Position numbers and translations under genes: made by a program. A stretch of 64,000 nucleotides of DNA, from contig NZ_RBZP01000002.1 in the NCBI RefSeq assembly GCF_003628505.1, positions 186,001 to 250,000 of the forward strand, read 5' to 3'. Of this stretch, positions 49,267 to 58,716 are shown one piece after another. Under the pieces are notes generated by a model. That model saw nothing but the letters and a program-made list of their open reading frames with translations, ran no database searches and was not told where the DNA came from. Positions within the stretch are counted from its first letter, which is position 1. Every line of letters begins with the position of its first letter. The DNA comes from Oceanobacillus halophilus. GTDB taxonomy: Bacteria; Bacillota; Bacilli; Bacillales; Amphibacillaceae.

Positions 49267-51870
49267 TTAAACACCCTTGAATGCTTTTCGATAAATGTCC
49301 GCTAATTCTGTAACGAGTGGCAATTTTGGATTTGCTGTTGTACATTGATCTTCAAATGCCTTATCAGCTAGATCATCTACTTTTGCTTCAAATTCTTTTT
49401 TGTTTACTCCATTTGCTTCAATGCTCATTGGAATATCAAGTTCTTTTGCTAGTTTAATAATAGCCTGAACAAGGCTTTCTACGCCTTCTTCCGTTGTTCT
49501 AGCTGGCAACCCTAGAATCTTAGATATTTCTGCGTAACGTTCGTCCGCAACAAAATATTCGTATTTAGGGAAGGAAACAAATTTCGTTGGTTTTGTTGCA
49601 TTATATCGAACCACATGCGGTAATAATATCGCATTTGCTCGTCCATGGGCAATGTGGAATTCTCCGCCTAATTTATGTGCCAAACTATGGTTGATGCCTA
49701 AAAATGCGTTAGCAAAGGCCATTCCAGCAATGGTTGATGCATTATGCATTTTTTCTCTTGCTTTTTCATTTCCACCATCATGATAAGCCTGTGGCAGATA
49801 TTCAAATACAAGCTGAATGGCTTTCATCGCTAACCCATCTGTATAATCATTCGCCATGTTTGAGACATATGCTTCAAGCGCATGAGTTAATACGTCCATA
49901 CCTGTATCAGCTGTAACAGTCTTAGGTACGGTCATCACAAATTGCGGATCGATAATTGCCACATCTGGTGTTAATTCATAATCAGCAAGTGGATATTTAA
50001 TGTTGTTTTCTTTATCGGTAATAACGGAAAAAGAAGTTACTTCTGATCCTGTACCAGAAGTTGTTGGAATGCCAACAAATTGAGCACGTTGACCTAAATC
50101 TGGATATTTATAAATTCGTTTACGGATATCCATGAATTTTTGTTTTATACCATTAAAATCAGTATCCGGATGCTCGTAAAATAACCACATACCTTTCGCC
50201 GCATCCATAGCAGAACCCCCACCTAAAGCGATGATTACATCAGGCTCAAACTCTTTCATGGCATTCGCTCCACGCATAACCGTTTCCTTAGAAGGATCAG
50301 GCTCTACATCAGAAATAATCTTACAATGTACATAATCCGGACGTTTTCGTAGGTAGTACAGTACTTTTTCTACGTATCCTAGCTCTACCATCATGGAATC
50401 AGTAACAATCATTGCCTTAGAAATATTTGGCATTTTCTCTAAATATTTGACGGCATTTTTTTCAAAGTAGATTTTTGGCGGAACCTTAAACCATTGCATG
50501 TTCACATTTCTTTTCGCCATCTTTTTCACATTGAACAAGTGAACGGTCCCAACATTACTTGATACAGAATTCCCACCGTAAGAACCACAACCAAGAGTTA
50601 AGGAAGGCATATACGCATTATAAATATCACCAATAGCACCTTGAGAAGATGGCTGATTCACAATTAATCGCCCAGCTTTCATACGCAGGCTAAATTCAGT
50701 GATAACATCTTGATTTTCAGAATGAAGTACTGCTGAGTGTCCTAGCCCACCAAATTCCAGCATTTCTTCACTGCGCTGTAACCCTTCTTCAGAACCATTT
50801 ACTTTATAGCAAGCAAGAACAGGACTTAATTTTTCTCTAGATAATGGGTGGTCATGACCAACACCAGTTAATTCTGCTATTAATATTTTCGTATTTTCAG
50901 GTACGGTAACACCAGCCATTTTTGCAATTCTCGAAGCTCTCATACCTACAATAGAAGGATTAACTGCACAGGTATCTTCATTAATGACTAATTTCTCTAC
51001 TTTTGCCTTTTCAGCTTCATTTAGGAAATAGCAATTATTATCTATCATTTCTTGTTTTACTTTTTCATAAATTGGTTTATCGATTATTACTGCTTGTTCT
51101 GAAGCACAAATCATCCCATTATCAAATGTTTTCGATAAAATCAGGTCATTCACAGAGCGTTTAATATCAGCTGATTTCTCGATAAAACAAGGAACATTAC
51201 CTGGGCCAACCCCTAATGCTGGCTTGCCTGAACTATAGGCTGATTTCACCATGCCAGCACCACCTGTAGCTAAAATAAGATTTATGTCATCATGTTTCAT
51301 TAAAAGCTGTGTTTTGTCTAGGGATGGTTTTTCAATCCATTGAATACAATGCTCTGGTGCGCCTGCTTTAACTGCTGCTTCGTATAGGGTACGTGCTGCT
51401 TCTGAACTTGATTTTTGTGCACTTGGGTGGAAAGCAAAAATAATTGGGTTACCTGTTTTAATAGACACAAGTGCTTTAAACATGGTCGTAGACGTCGGAT
51501 TCGTAATTGGCGTTATCCCAGCAATGACACCTATTGGTTCTGCAATTTCTACTGTACCTTCCAATTCATTCCTATTAATTACTCCAACAGTTCTATCGTA
51601 CTTGATGTTATGATAAATATACTCCGTAGAAAAAATATTTTTTATGATTTTATCTTCATATACACCACGTTTCGTTTCTTCCACTGCCATTTTAGCTAAC
51701 TTCATATGTTTATCTAAACCAGCAAGAGCCATCTGTTTTATAATTTCATTAATTTGATCTTGATCTAGCTTCTTTATTTCCTTTAATGCTTTCTGTCCAT
51801 TTGCAACTAATACATCAATACTTTCACTTGCGGATTCTTTTTTTGTTTTTTCTGGTGCAGTTGTAATCAT
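49267..51870 (-). CDS. adhE: bifunctional acetaldehyde-CoA/alcohol dehydrogenase
   Basis: 867 residues, full length. The N-terminal aldehyde dehydrogenase half (about 1-440) has the cysteine nucleophile in FDNGMICASEQAV. The C-terminal iron-dependent alcohol dehydrogenase half (about 455-867) has ALGGGSAMDAAKGMW, GIPTTSGTGSEVT and the iron-binding HSLAHKLGGEFHIAHGRANAILLPHV. It converts acetyl-CoA to ethanol, reoxidising two NADH, and is thus the natural partner of PflB. GGAGG precedes the ATG. The leader has Rex-like and cre-like sites. Confidence 0.97.
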   Translation of the reverse strand: MITTAPEKTKKESASESIDVLVANGQKALKEIKKLDQDQINEIIKQMALAGLDKHMKLAKMAVEETKRGVYEDKIIKNIFSTEYIYHNIKYDRTVGVINRNELEGTVEIAEPIGVIAGITPITNPTSTTMFKALVSIKTGNPIIFAFHPSAQKSSSEAARTLYEAAVKAGAPEHCIQWIEKPSLDKTQLLMKHDDINLILATGGAGMVKSAYSSGKPALGVGPGNVPCFIEKSADIKRSVNDLILSKTFDNGMICASEQAVIIDKPIYEKVKQEMIDNNCYFLNEAEKAKVEKLVINEDTCAVNPSIVGMRASRIAKMAGVTVPENTKILIAELTGVGHDHPLSREKLSPVLACYKVNGSEEGLQRSEEMLEFGGLGHSAVLHSENQDVITEFSLRMKAGRLIVNQPSSQGAIGDIYNAYMPSLTLGCGSYGGNSVSSNVGTVHLFNVKKMAKRNVNMQWFKVPPKIYFEKNAVKYLEKMPNISKAMIVTDSMMVELGYVEKVLYYLRKRPDYVHCKIISDVEPDPSKETVMRGANAMKEFEPDVIIALGGGSAMDAAKGMWLFYEHPDTDFNGIKQKFMDIRKRIYKYPDLGQRAQFVGIPTTSGTGSEVTSFSVITDKENNIKYPLADYELTPDVAIIDPQFVMTVPKTVTADTGMDVLTHALEAYVSNMANDYTDGLAMKAIQLVFEYLPQAYHDGGNEKAREKMHNASTIAGMAFANAFLGINHSLAHKLGGEFHIAHGRANAILLPHVVRYNATKPTKFVSFPKYEYFVADERYAEISKILGLPARTTEEGVESLVQAIIKLAKELDIPMSIEANGVNKKEFEAKVDDLADKAFEDQCTTANPKLPLVTELADIYRKAFKGV

Positions 51871-51889
51871 ATGAAATCCTCCTTCTCAT

Positions 51890-52034
51890 TTGTGAAACAG
51901 TGAACAATTATTTCTAAAAAAAATGGTATAGAATAGGAGTTTTTTATCTCTCTATCTATCTCCAAAAACATCATAACACCTGTTAACGTTTACAATTTCA
52001 GCTAAATATGACTAATTTGTGAAAATGTTCACAA
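51890..52034 (-). promoter_or_regulatory. adhE control region: Rex boxes, cre and promoter
   Basis: A perfect Rex palindrome TTGTGAAAATGTTCACAA lies at 52017-52034; a second, weaker one (TTGTGAAACAGTGAACAA) at 51890-51907. A cre-like site TGTTAACGTTTACA (13 of 14) lies at 51981-51994. An extended -10, TGTTATGAT on the minus strand (hexamer at 51970-51975), sits right after the cre. This predicts induction at high NADH and repression by CcpA. Confidence 0.75.
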
Positions 52035-52115
52035 TTATTATTTATAATAACACAGTGGCAATAAGAAAAACCAAAAAATAGAAGCTTTACATTTCTAAAA
52101 CTTACTTATCTAAAA

Positions 52116-52741
52116 GGCTCTTTTCGTATGGTTTATTACATCTTGAAGTTTTACAGTTGATAGAAATTGTTGATATATTTAATTCAGAATAGTTAGCGCT
52201 CGCTTACACTAATGAAAGTTTTGTACGATCACTCGCTCCGGCAGAATACTTCGCTTTCCGCGGGCACGGCCTCAGCCTCCCTCGCGGAAAAAGCGCCGCT
52301 GCGGGGTCTTCAGACTCGTGCTTTTCCCGCAGGAGTCTATGTATTCTTCCGCTATGTTAGATGGCCTAGATATTTTTATAGCTAAAGTCCATAATGTCAC
52401 TTTTGGGATAGTTGTTCCTCGTATAAAATAAATTTATTTACTTAAAATCAAGTGAAGCAGAAGCTTAGCGGAGGAAATACACGGAGACTCCTTGAAAAAA
52501 GAAGAGCACTTTTTTCTGCGTGCGATGTTTTGCTGCCGTAGCGTTCCTTGTCCTGCGGGAAGAAAAGACTAAGTGAGACTACGGTGAGCGTTAGCTCGGA
52601 GTAGGCTCAGCAGCGCCCGCGGAAAGCGAAGTGTATTTCCGTAGCGGGTGTTAAGCATTATTATGAATTAAAGATATTAAAAGTTTATACAAAATAGAAA
52701 GTAAAGTCATGGTTAAAAGCAACAATCTTTAAAAAAGAGCC
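52116..52741. mobile_element. MITE-like element, copy C, with 8-bp target duplication
   Basis: 626 bp from GGCTCTTTTCGTATGGTTTA to AAAAAAGAGCC. Perfect 8-bp direct repeats ATCTAAAA flank it (52108-52115, 52742-52749). The ends are imperfect inverted repeats like those of copy A. The interior has two palindrome-rich arms separated by a segment (GATGGCCTAGATATTTTTAT...) that recurs in copy D. No transposase is encoded. It takes up most of the adhE-serA gap. Confidence 0.85.
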
Positions 52742-52812
52742 ATCTAAAACGAATCAAAATAGAAATAATCAACATTATAAAGTAAAGTCTTTATCCGAAA
52801 TAGAAAAATGCG

Positions 52813-52860
52813 CAAAGAGAAATCCGAACTTGATTAAACTAAAGTTCGGATTTCTCTTTG
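52813..52860 (-). terminator. terminator of serCA
   Basis: CAAAGAGAAATCCGAACT pairs perfectly with AGTTCGGATTTCTCTTTG around TGATTAAACTAA; a very stable stem close to the serA stop. U-rich on both sides. Confidence 0.9.
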
Positions 52861-52877
52861 TTTATATGGTTATCTCC

Positions 52878-54077
52878 TTAAATAATACGAACGTTTACCA
52901 TTCCAGAAATTTGGTTTATCTCTTTTTCCAAGTCTGGAATCGTATCACCATTAATTTTATTATCTATATCAATCATTGTATACGCATAATCCCCACGACT
53001 GCGATTGATCATATCTGCTATGTTTAAGTTATTGCTAGAGACAGCTGCAGTAATTTGACCAACCATATTTGGAACATTATGATGAAAGGCGGTTACACGA
53101 CGTCTGCCTGTATAAGGTAAAGACGCATTAGGGAAATTAACCGAGTTTTTGATATTTCCTGTCTCCAGAAAATCTCGTACCTGACGAGTGGCCATCACAG
53201 CGCAATTCTCCTCTGACTCTTTAGTTGATGCTCCTAAGTGAGGTATTGGGACTGCATTTTTCATTTTTAATACTTGATCATTTGGGAAGTCGGTTATATA
53301 TTTACCTACTTTTCCAGATTCTAATGCTGCTGCCATGTCGTCATCATTTACTAGTTCTCCTCTAGAAAAGTTAAATATATGAACGCCTGTTTTCATGTTT
53401 TGAAAAACTTCTTTATTAAACAAACCATTCGTATCATCTGTGAGTGGAACATGAACCGTAATATAATCCGCTTGCGCAAACAACTCATCTATAGACATTG
53501 CACGCTGGACGTTTCTAGATAGGTTCCAAGCTGTATTAACAGATATAAATGGATCAAAACCGATCACATCCATATCAAGGTCTAGTGCATCATTTGCGAC
53601 AAGCGCACCAATATGTCCCAAACCAATAACGCCTAATGTTTTTCCTTTAATTTCACTGCCAATAAACTGTTTCTTCCCTGCTTCAACCAAACTTGGTACT
53701 TCTTCTCCCTTGCCTTGTAAGCTATTCACCCACTCTACACCTTTGAAAAGATTTCGAGAAGAAGCCATTAAAGAAGTCAACACTATTTCTTTTACGGCAT
53801 TTGCATTAGCACCTGGCGTATTAAAAACAGCAATGCCTAATTCCGTACACGTTTCAATAGGAATATTATTTACCCCTGCACCAGCACGGGCAATTGCTTT
53901 TAAGTTATCTCCAAATGCATAGTCATGCATATTATAACTGCGAAGAACAATTGCATCTGGATTCTCACTGTCATTATCAATCTTGTAATCTGCTTCATTT
54001 AGAACATTTAACCCTCGTGCGGCGATGTTATTTAAGGTCTTAATGGATTTTGTTTGATCAATTGTTAATGTGCTCAA
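52878..54077 (-). CDS. serA: D-3-phosphoglycerate dehydrogenase
   Basis: 399 residues, the shorter form with one C-terminal ACT domain (about 325-399: HHNVPNMVGQITAAVSSNNLNIADM). The NAD-binding motif is GVIGLGHIGALVAND; the catalytic Arg lies in FSRGELVND, and His in IPHLGASTKESEENC. First step of serine synthesis from glycerate 3-phosphate; ACT suggests feedback by serine. The start is TTG after AGAGGGAAAAAG. It follows serC by 15 bases. Confidence 0.95.
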   Translation of the reverse strand: MSTLTIDQTKSIKTLNNIAARGLNVLNEADYKIDNDSENPDAIVLRSYNMHDYAFGDNLKAIARAGAGVNNIPIETCTELGIAVFNTPGANANAVKEIVLTSLMASSRNLFKGVEWVNSLQGKGEEVPSLVEAGKKQFIGSEIKGKTLGVIGLGHIGALVANDALDLDMDVIGFDPFISVNTAWNLSRNVQRAMSIDELFAQADYITVHVPLTDDTNGLFNKEVFQNMKTGVHIFNFSRGELVNDDDMAAALESGKVGKYITDFPNDQVLKMKNAVPIPHLGASTKESEENCAVMATRQVRDFLETGNIKNSVNFPNASLPYTGRRRVTAFHHNVPNMVGQITAAVSSNNLNIADMINRSRGDYAYTMIDIDNKINGDTIPDLEKEINQISGMVNVRII

Positions 54078-54092
54078 CTTTTTCCCTCTCTC

Positions 54093-55175
54093 TTATTTAT
54101 GTTTTTTCTCAAATTCCTTCATAAACGAAGCTAATGCTTCTACACCTTCCAAAGGCATTGCATTATAGATACTTGCGCGCATTCCCCCAACAGATCGGTG
54201 ACCTTTTAGTGTTTCAAGCCCTGCAGCTTGTGCTTCTTCTATAAAACTAGCATCTATTTCTGCTGATGATGAAATAAATGGAATATTCATTAATGAACGG
54301 CTATTTTTTTGTACAGGAGAAGTAAATAACGAAGACTCCTCAATCGTATCATATATAATTTTAGCCTTTTGCTGGTTTCGTCTGGCCATTTCTTTTAATC
54401 CACCAAGTTTCTTCAACCATTCAAACACCAGTTTTGCCATGTAAATTCCATAAGTAGGTGGGGTATTATATAATGAACCACTATTACTATGTGTTTTATA
54501 ATCAAGCATTGTAGGGCATGTATCAGACGCGTGACCAATTAAATTTTCACGTACAATAACAACCGTTAATCCTGCAGGTCCTATATTTTTCTGTGCTCCA
54601 GCATAAATTAACCCGAATTTCGATACGTCAAGTTCTTCCGATAAAATATTAGAAGACATATCTGCTACAAGTGGAACATCACCTGTATCTGGAATAGTAG
54701 AAAAATATGTTCCTTCAATCGTATTGTTTGTTGTAATATGCACGTAATCTGCTTCAGGGTCAAACATATCTTTACTAAGAGCTGGTATATAAGTAAAATT
54801 CTTATCTTCTGATGATGCTACTACACGAATGTCACCAAATTTCTTGGCTTCTTTTATTGCTTTCTTTGACCATGATCCTGTATTAACATAATCTGCTTTC
54901 CCGCTATTGTGAAGCAAGTTCATTGGAACCGTTGCAAATTGCTGGGAAGCACCTCCTTGTACGAAAAGGACTTTGTATTCATTTGGAATGGATAATAAAT
55001 CTCTTAAAAGTTGTTCTGCTTCCATGATAATATTTGTAAACAATCCCGAACGGTGACTTAGTTCCATCACAGACATCCCAGAATTTTTATAATTAATCAA
55101 TTCCTCTTGAGCTTTCTCCAATACAGGGAGAGGTAGCATAGAAGGACCAGCTGAAAAATTATATACCCTCTTCAT
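54093..55175 (-). CDS. serC: phosphoserine aminotransferase
   Basis: 360 residues. It begins YNFSAGPSMLPLPVLEKAQ, has the PLP lysine in LIYAGAQKNIGPAGLTVV and the C-terminal GHRSVGGMRASIYNAMP, all typical of SerC. It transfers the amino group of glutamate to phosphohydroxypyruvate. First gene of the serC-serA unit, which is preceded by a ZTP riboswitch and terminator. The final enzyme, SerB, is not in the window. Confidence 0.96.
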   Translation of the reverse strand: MKRVYNFSAGPSMLPLPVLEKAQEELINYKNSGMSVMELSHRSGLFTNIIMEAEQLLRDLLSIPNEYKVLFVQGGASQQFATVPMNLLHNSGKADYVNTGSWSKKAIKEAKKFGDIRVVASSEDKNFTYIPALSKDMFDPEADYVHITTNNTIEGTYFSTIPDTGDVPLVADMSSNILSEELDVSKFGLIYAGAQKNIGPAGLTVVIVRENLIGHASDTCPTMLDYKTHSNSGSLYNTPPTYGIYMAKLVFEWLKKLGGLKEMARRNQQKAKIIYDTIEESSLFTSPVQKNSRSLMNIPFISSSAEIDASFIEEAQAAGLETLKGHRSVGGMRASIYNAMPLEGVEALASFMKEFEKKHK

Positions 55176-55314
55176 TTCTTCACACCCTTATTCGTTTTAT
55201 CTTGCCATTCTTGCAGTATTAAAATCTACTAATCAATAGTAAGTTTCAGCAATATGTTAGTTTCACTGATACTTTCTAACTTACTTATACTTATCCTTCT
55301 CCTGATAAACACAA

Positions 55315-55408
55315 AGAGGTAAGGAGAAAAACTCCTTACCTCTGCCCAGGCGAACGGCTACATCACTTGCCACATGCTCCCTCACGGTTATCCGTGTTTC
55401 GCCAGTTA
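55315..55408 (-). ncRNA. ZTP (pfl motif) riboswitch with terminator, serCA leader
   Basis: Read on the minus strand from 55408: TAACTGGCGAAACACGGATA, a small stem (CACGG/CCGTG), AGGGAGC, a variable stem (TGTGGCAAGTGATGTAGCCG in part), then TCGCCTGGGCA, which are the conserved blocks of the ZTP/ZMP aptamer. Directly after comes AGAGGTAAGGAG/CTCCTTACCTCT (55315-55342) then TTTGTG, a terminator stem. A -10 TATAAT lies at 55418-55423, ten bases before the aptamer. ZTP signals shortage of 10-formyl-folate; ligand binding should raise serine synthesis, the main one-carbon source. Confidence 0.85.
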
Positions 55409-55502
55409 CATATGACAATTATATTTGCTTTAACAATATCAAATTATCTAACAATTATCAACCATAATTTTTATATTTTTTGACTTTAAAGTACTTTTAT
55501 TA

Positions 55503-56235
55503 GTCTCTTTTCGTATTGTTTGTTGCTTTTTGAAGTTGTATAGTGGATAGAAACTTCTGATTTATTTAATTCAGAATAGTTATCTGTCGCTTACACTTAT
55601 GAATGTTTTCTGCTGTCATTCGCTCCGGCAGAAAACTTGCGGTTCGCGGGCACGGCTTCAGCCTCCCTCGCGGAAAAACCAGAACTGCACCTGCATCTAC
55701 TAGTAACGCTCCGAAGTAGGCTTCCTCGGCGCAAGGGCCAAAGGAGCTTAATCAAGTAGTTCCCTCGCTGCTCAGGTCTGGACTTGTGCTTTTCCTGCAG
55801 GACAAGGAAGGCTTCGTCAGCATTACATCGCACAAAGAAAATTGCCTTTTATTTCGAGGAGTCTACGAATTCTGCCTCCGCTGAGTTAGATGGCCTAGAT
55901 ATTTTTATAGCTAAAGTCCATAATGTCACGTTTGGGATAGTTGTTCCTCGTATAGCAGGGACTTAGCGGAGGAAATACACGGAGACTCCTTGAAAAAAGA
56001 AGACCACTTTTTTCTGCGTGCGATGATTCGCTACCGAAGCGTTCCTTGTCCTGCGGGAAGAAGAGCATCGGTGAGACTGCTTTGTGCGTCAGCACGAAGG
56101 AGGCTCACCAGCTCCCCGCGGAAAGCGAAGTGTATTTCCGTAGCGGATAATAAGCACTATTCTGAATTAAAGATATTAAAAGTCTATATAAAATACAAAG
56201 TAAAGTCATGTTAAAAAGCAACAATCTACTAGAAT
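55503..56235. mobile_element. MITE-like element, copy D, enlarged and partly decayed
   Basis: About 730 bp from GTCTCTTTTCGTATTGTTTG to around the AAAAAGCAACAATCT right end; the final GAGCC is not preserved and no target duplication was found. The interior shares long stretches with copy C (GATGGCCTAGATATTTTTAT, then TGGGATAGTTGTTCCTCGTAT) and with copy A at the right arm. Its left arm has an extra ~150 bp compared with copy C. Open frames inside are repeat-derived. Confidence 0.75.
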
Positions 56236-56287
56236 TTGCATAAGACCCGCTAGAGTATAGCTAGTCAACTAACCAGTTTTGAACCAC

Positions 56288-56566
56288 TTAATTAGGCATA
56301 GTTGCAACAGTACTCATACCCCACTCATGAATTTCATATCCTCTTGCCCCACTTGTAACATATGGATCTTTCTTTACTATTTCTTCTACTTCATCTTTCG
56401 TATCTGCAATATAAATAACTAATCCCCCTGAACCATCTACAAATGGACCTTTAGCAAAAACTTTTCCTTCCCTTTCCTTTACAGCTAAATATTCAAGATG
56501 TGCTGGTCGAAAGGATTTATTTTTCTCTTCATTTTTCATAGGTGAATAAACAGCAAAGTACTTCAT
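56288..56566 (-). CDS. YciI family protein
   Basis: 92 residues from ATG 56566 (MKYFAVYSPM), preceded by AGAGGGAAA. It has the ferredoxin-like YciI fold with the conserved His in RPAHLEYL and the DPYV segment (KKDPYVTSGARGYEIHEWG). The upstream 30 codons open on the same frame are unrelated. Function is unclear: the family includes dehydrochlorinase-like and small metabolic proteins. Single gene. Confidence 0.85.
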   Translation of the reverse strand: MKYFAVYSPMKNEEKNKSFRPAHLEYLAVKEREGKVFAKGPFVDGSGGLVIYIADTKDEVEEIVKKDPYVTSGARGYEIHEWGMSTVATMPN

Positions 56567-56635
56567 ATTAATTTCCCTCTCTGTATGTATGTTTTCTACT
56601 ATATTATACGCCATTCCTGTACCTATTAATAGACA

Positions 56636-56680
56636 AAACAAACTCTCATCAACCACTAATTAAGAGATTGTGAGAGTTAA
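56636..56680 (-). terminator. hairpin after the asparagine synthetase gene
   Basis: AACTCTCA pairs with TGAGAGTT across a ~24-base loop, and the minus strand then reads TTGTTTTG. A weak to moderate terminator for asnO. Confidence 0.6.
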
Positions 56681-56685
56681 AAGAT

Positions 56686-58533
56686 TTATTCACTTACCTT
56701 CACCTCGTATGTTCTTAACCAATAATCGATTTGGCAAAGATGAGCAATCAGCTGTGGTCCTCTCATCAGCTGACCATACCAAGGATCTCTAAATTCAGTT
56801 CCTTCACTTTTTACAATGGCCTCCACTTTATCACGTTTCATAAATTCAAATAATGGTGAAGAGGAATCAGCTAAAATATCTTCCATCCATGTGGTAACTT
56901 GCTTTGTATATTCAGGCTGGAATGTGCGAGGGTATGGGCTCTTCTTACGATATAAGATTTCATTTGGCAGAATTCCTTCTAATGCTTTTCGTAAAATCCC
57001 TTTTTCTCGGCCTTCCAAAGTTTTCATTTCCCAAGGAATATTCCATACATATTCTACTAATTTGTGATCTGCAAAAGGAACGCGAACTTCAAGACTTGCT
57101 CCCATACTCATCCGATCCTTCCGATCCAAAAGTTGTGCCATAAACCAGTGCATATTTAGATAGAACAGTTCTCTTCTTCTTGAATCATTCTCACTTTCAC
57201 CATCTAATTTGGGGGTTTCAGCAATTGTTTCTTTGTAACGATCATACACATAAGTCTTCAAATCTAACTTTTTTTGCCATTCTGGATGCAGTAAATCAAT
57301 TCTTGAATCCAATGATTTCATCCAAGGAAATCCACCTTCTGCTGCTGTTGGGTCATGAAACCAAGGATAGCCCCCAAATATCTCATCCGCACATTCACCA
57401 GACAATGAAACAGTCGTATGATTTTTGATACGATGACATAACCATAATAAAGAAGAATCAATATCCGCTTGCCCTGGTTGGTCCCTCAGTATAACAGTTT
57501 CTTTTAATAAATCTGCAAGATCAAATCCTGATATAACTTCATCATGATGCTCTGTTCCAAAGTGTTTTACCATTTTTTCTATAAATGGTCTGTCATTGGA
57601 AGGTTGAAATTTACTTGATTTAAAATGTTTGTCATTATCTTCATAGTCAATAGAAAATGTTGCTAACGCTTCTTTTCCCTGTCTTTCAAAATAATTAGCA
57701 GCTATAGCGGTGATGGCACTGGAATCCACCCCACCAGACAGAAAAGTTGAAACAGGAACATCTGCCACTAATTGACGCTCCACCGCATCAACAAATAATT
57801 CTTTTACCTTTTCTGCTGTATCTTCTAAATTATCCGGATGCTCTTTGCTCTCCATATTCCAATAACGCCATACTTTTAAACCATTATGTTTGGAAAAGGT
57901 TAGAGAATGACCTGCACGCAATTCCTTTATCCCTTTAAAAAGTCCATGACCAGGCGTTCTGGAAGGTCCCAATCCAAAGATTTCCGATAAGCCGCTGCGA
58001 TCTACTTCTGCATGAACATTTAGATGCGCCAAGATGGCTTTTAGTTCAGAGCCAAAAATGAACCGTCCCGGAACTTCATGATAAAATAACGGCTTTACGC
58101 CCATACGGTCTCTTGACATGAATAGCTGCTCTTTTTCTTCATCCCAAACACCGAATGCATAAATGCCATTTAAGTATTTCACACAGTTTTCTTTCCATTC
58201 CATATAAGCAGTAAGTAAGACTTCCGTATCTGATGTTGTGGTGAACGTATAGCCTTTTTGGACTAAATCTTTACGAAGTTCTTCTGTATTATATAGTTCG
58301 CCATTATATATAATCGTGTAGGACACCCCATTTTTTTCTTTTTTCATTGGCTGTCTTCCACCTTCTAGGTCGACTACTGATAGTCGCTTGTGACCAAAAC
58401 CTACATGTCGGTCTAACCATAACCCTGTGTCATCTGGCCCGCGATGTGCTAGAGTATTTGTCATTTTTTCTACTATCTTTTGAGAAGATCTAACATCTTT
58501 TTTCCATTCAACTAATCCTGTTATCCCACACAT
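56686..58533 (-). CDS. asnO: asparagine synthetase, glutamine-hydrolysing (AsnO/AsnB type)
   Basis: 615 residues from ATG 58533. Cys2 (MCGITGLVEW) must follow the initiator Met as the glutaminase nucleophile, which fixes the start; the upstream TTG at 58542 would bury it. The N-terminal domain has LAHRGPDDTG, YNGELYN and SDTEVLL. The C-terminal synthetase domain has the ATP loop STFLSGGVDSSAI and SGECADEIFGGYPW. The length and C-terminal part resemble B. subtilis AsnO (YisO), a sporulation-linked member; this is a guess between paralogues. Confidence 0.92.
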   Translation of the reverse strand: MCGITGLVEWKKDVRSSQKIVEKMTNTLAHRGPDDTGLWLDRHVGFGHKRLSVVDLEGGRQPMKKEKNGVSYTIIYNGELYNTEELRKDLVQKGYTFTTTSDTEVLLTAYMEWKENCVKYLNGIYAFGVWDEEKEQLFMSRDRMGVKPLFYHEVPGRFIFGSELKAILAHLNVHAEVDRSGLSEIFGLGPSRTPGHGLFKGIKELRAGHSLTFSKHNGLKVWRYWNMESKEHPDNLEDTAEKVKELFVDAVERQLVADVPVSTFLSGGVDSSAITAIAANYFERQGKEALATFSIDYEDNDKHFKSSKFQPSNDRPFIEKMVKHFGTEHHDEVISGFDLADLLKETVILRDQPGQADIDSSLLWLCHRIKNHTTVSLSGECADEIFGGYPWFHDPTAAEGGFPWMKSLDSRIDLLHPEWQKKLDLKTYVYDRYKETIAETPKLDGESENDSRRRELFYLNMHWFMAQLLDRKDRMSMGASLEVRVPFADHKLVEYVWNIPWEMKTLEGREKGILRKALEGILPNEILYRKKSPYPRTFQPEYTKQVTTWMEDILADSSSPLFEFMKRDKVEAIVKSEGTEFRDPWYGQLMRGPQLIAHLCQIDYWLRTYEVKVSE

Positions 58534-58670
58534 TCCAATCAACTCTTTCCTTTAGGCTACCAACTATCCTATGCGCCTCTACAAAGAAAGGTGTCAATTA
58601 TTTTATTTGGATCTGTAGTTGTTCCGCAGAAAAGATTTCTCGAGAAACTATAAGTGTTTTCTAAATAGTA

Positions 58671-58711
58671 AAAAACACGAAGAATGGAGATGCTTCTTCG
58701 TGTTTTTTCTA
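58671..58711. terminator. terminator of rpiA
   Basis: AAAAACACGAAGAA and TTCTTCGTGTTTTT pair perfectly around TGGAGATGC, with U-rich sequence on both sides. Confidence 0.9.
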
Positions 58712-58716
58712 TCGAT

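Noticed and set aside
55597-56214. Open frames of 60-80 codons inside MITE copy D and similar frames in copies B and C
   Set aside because: They fall in palindromic GC-rich arms, occur on both strands and recur only with the repeat; no ribosome sites or protein family features.
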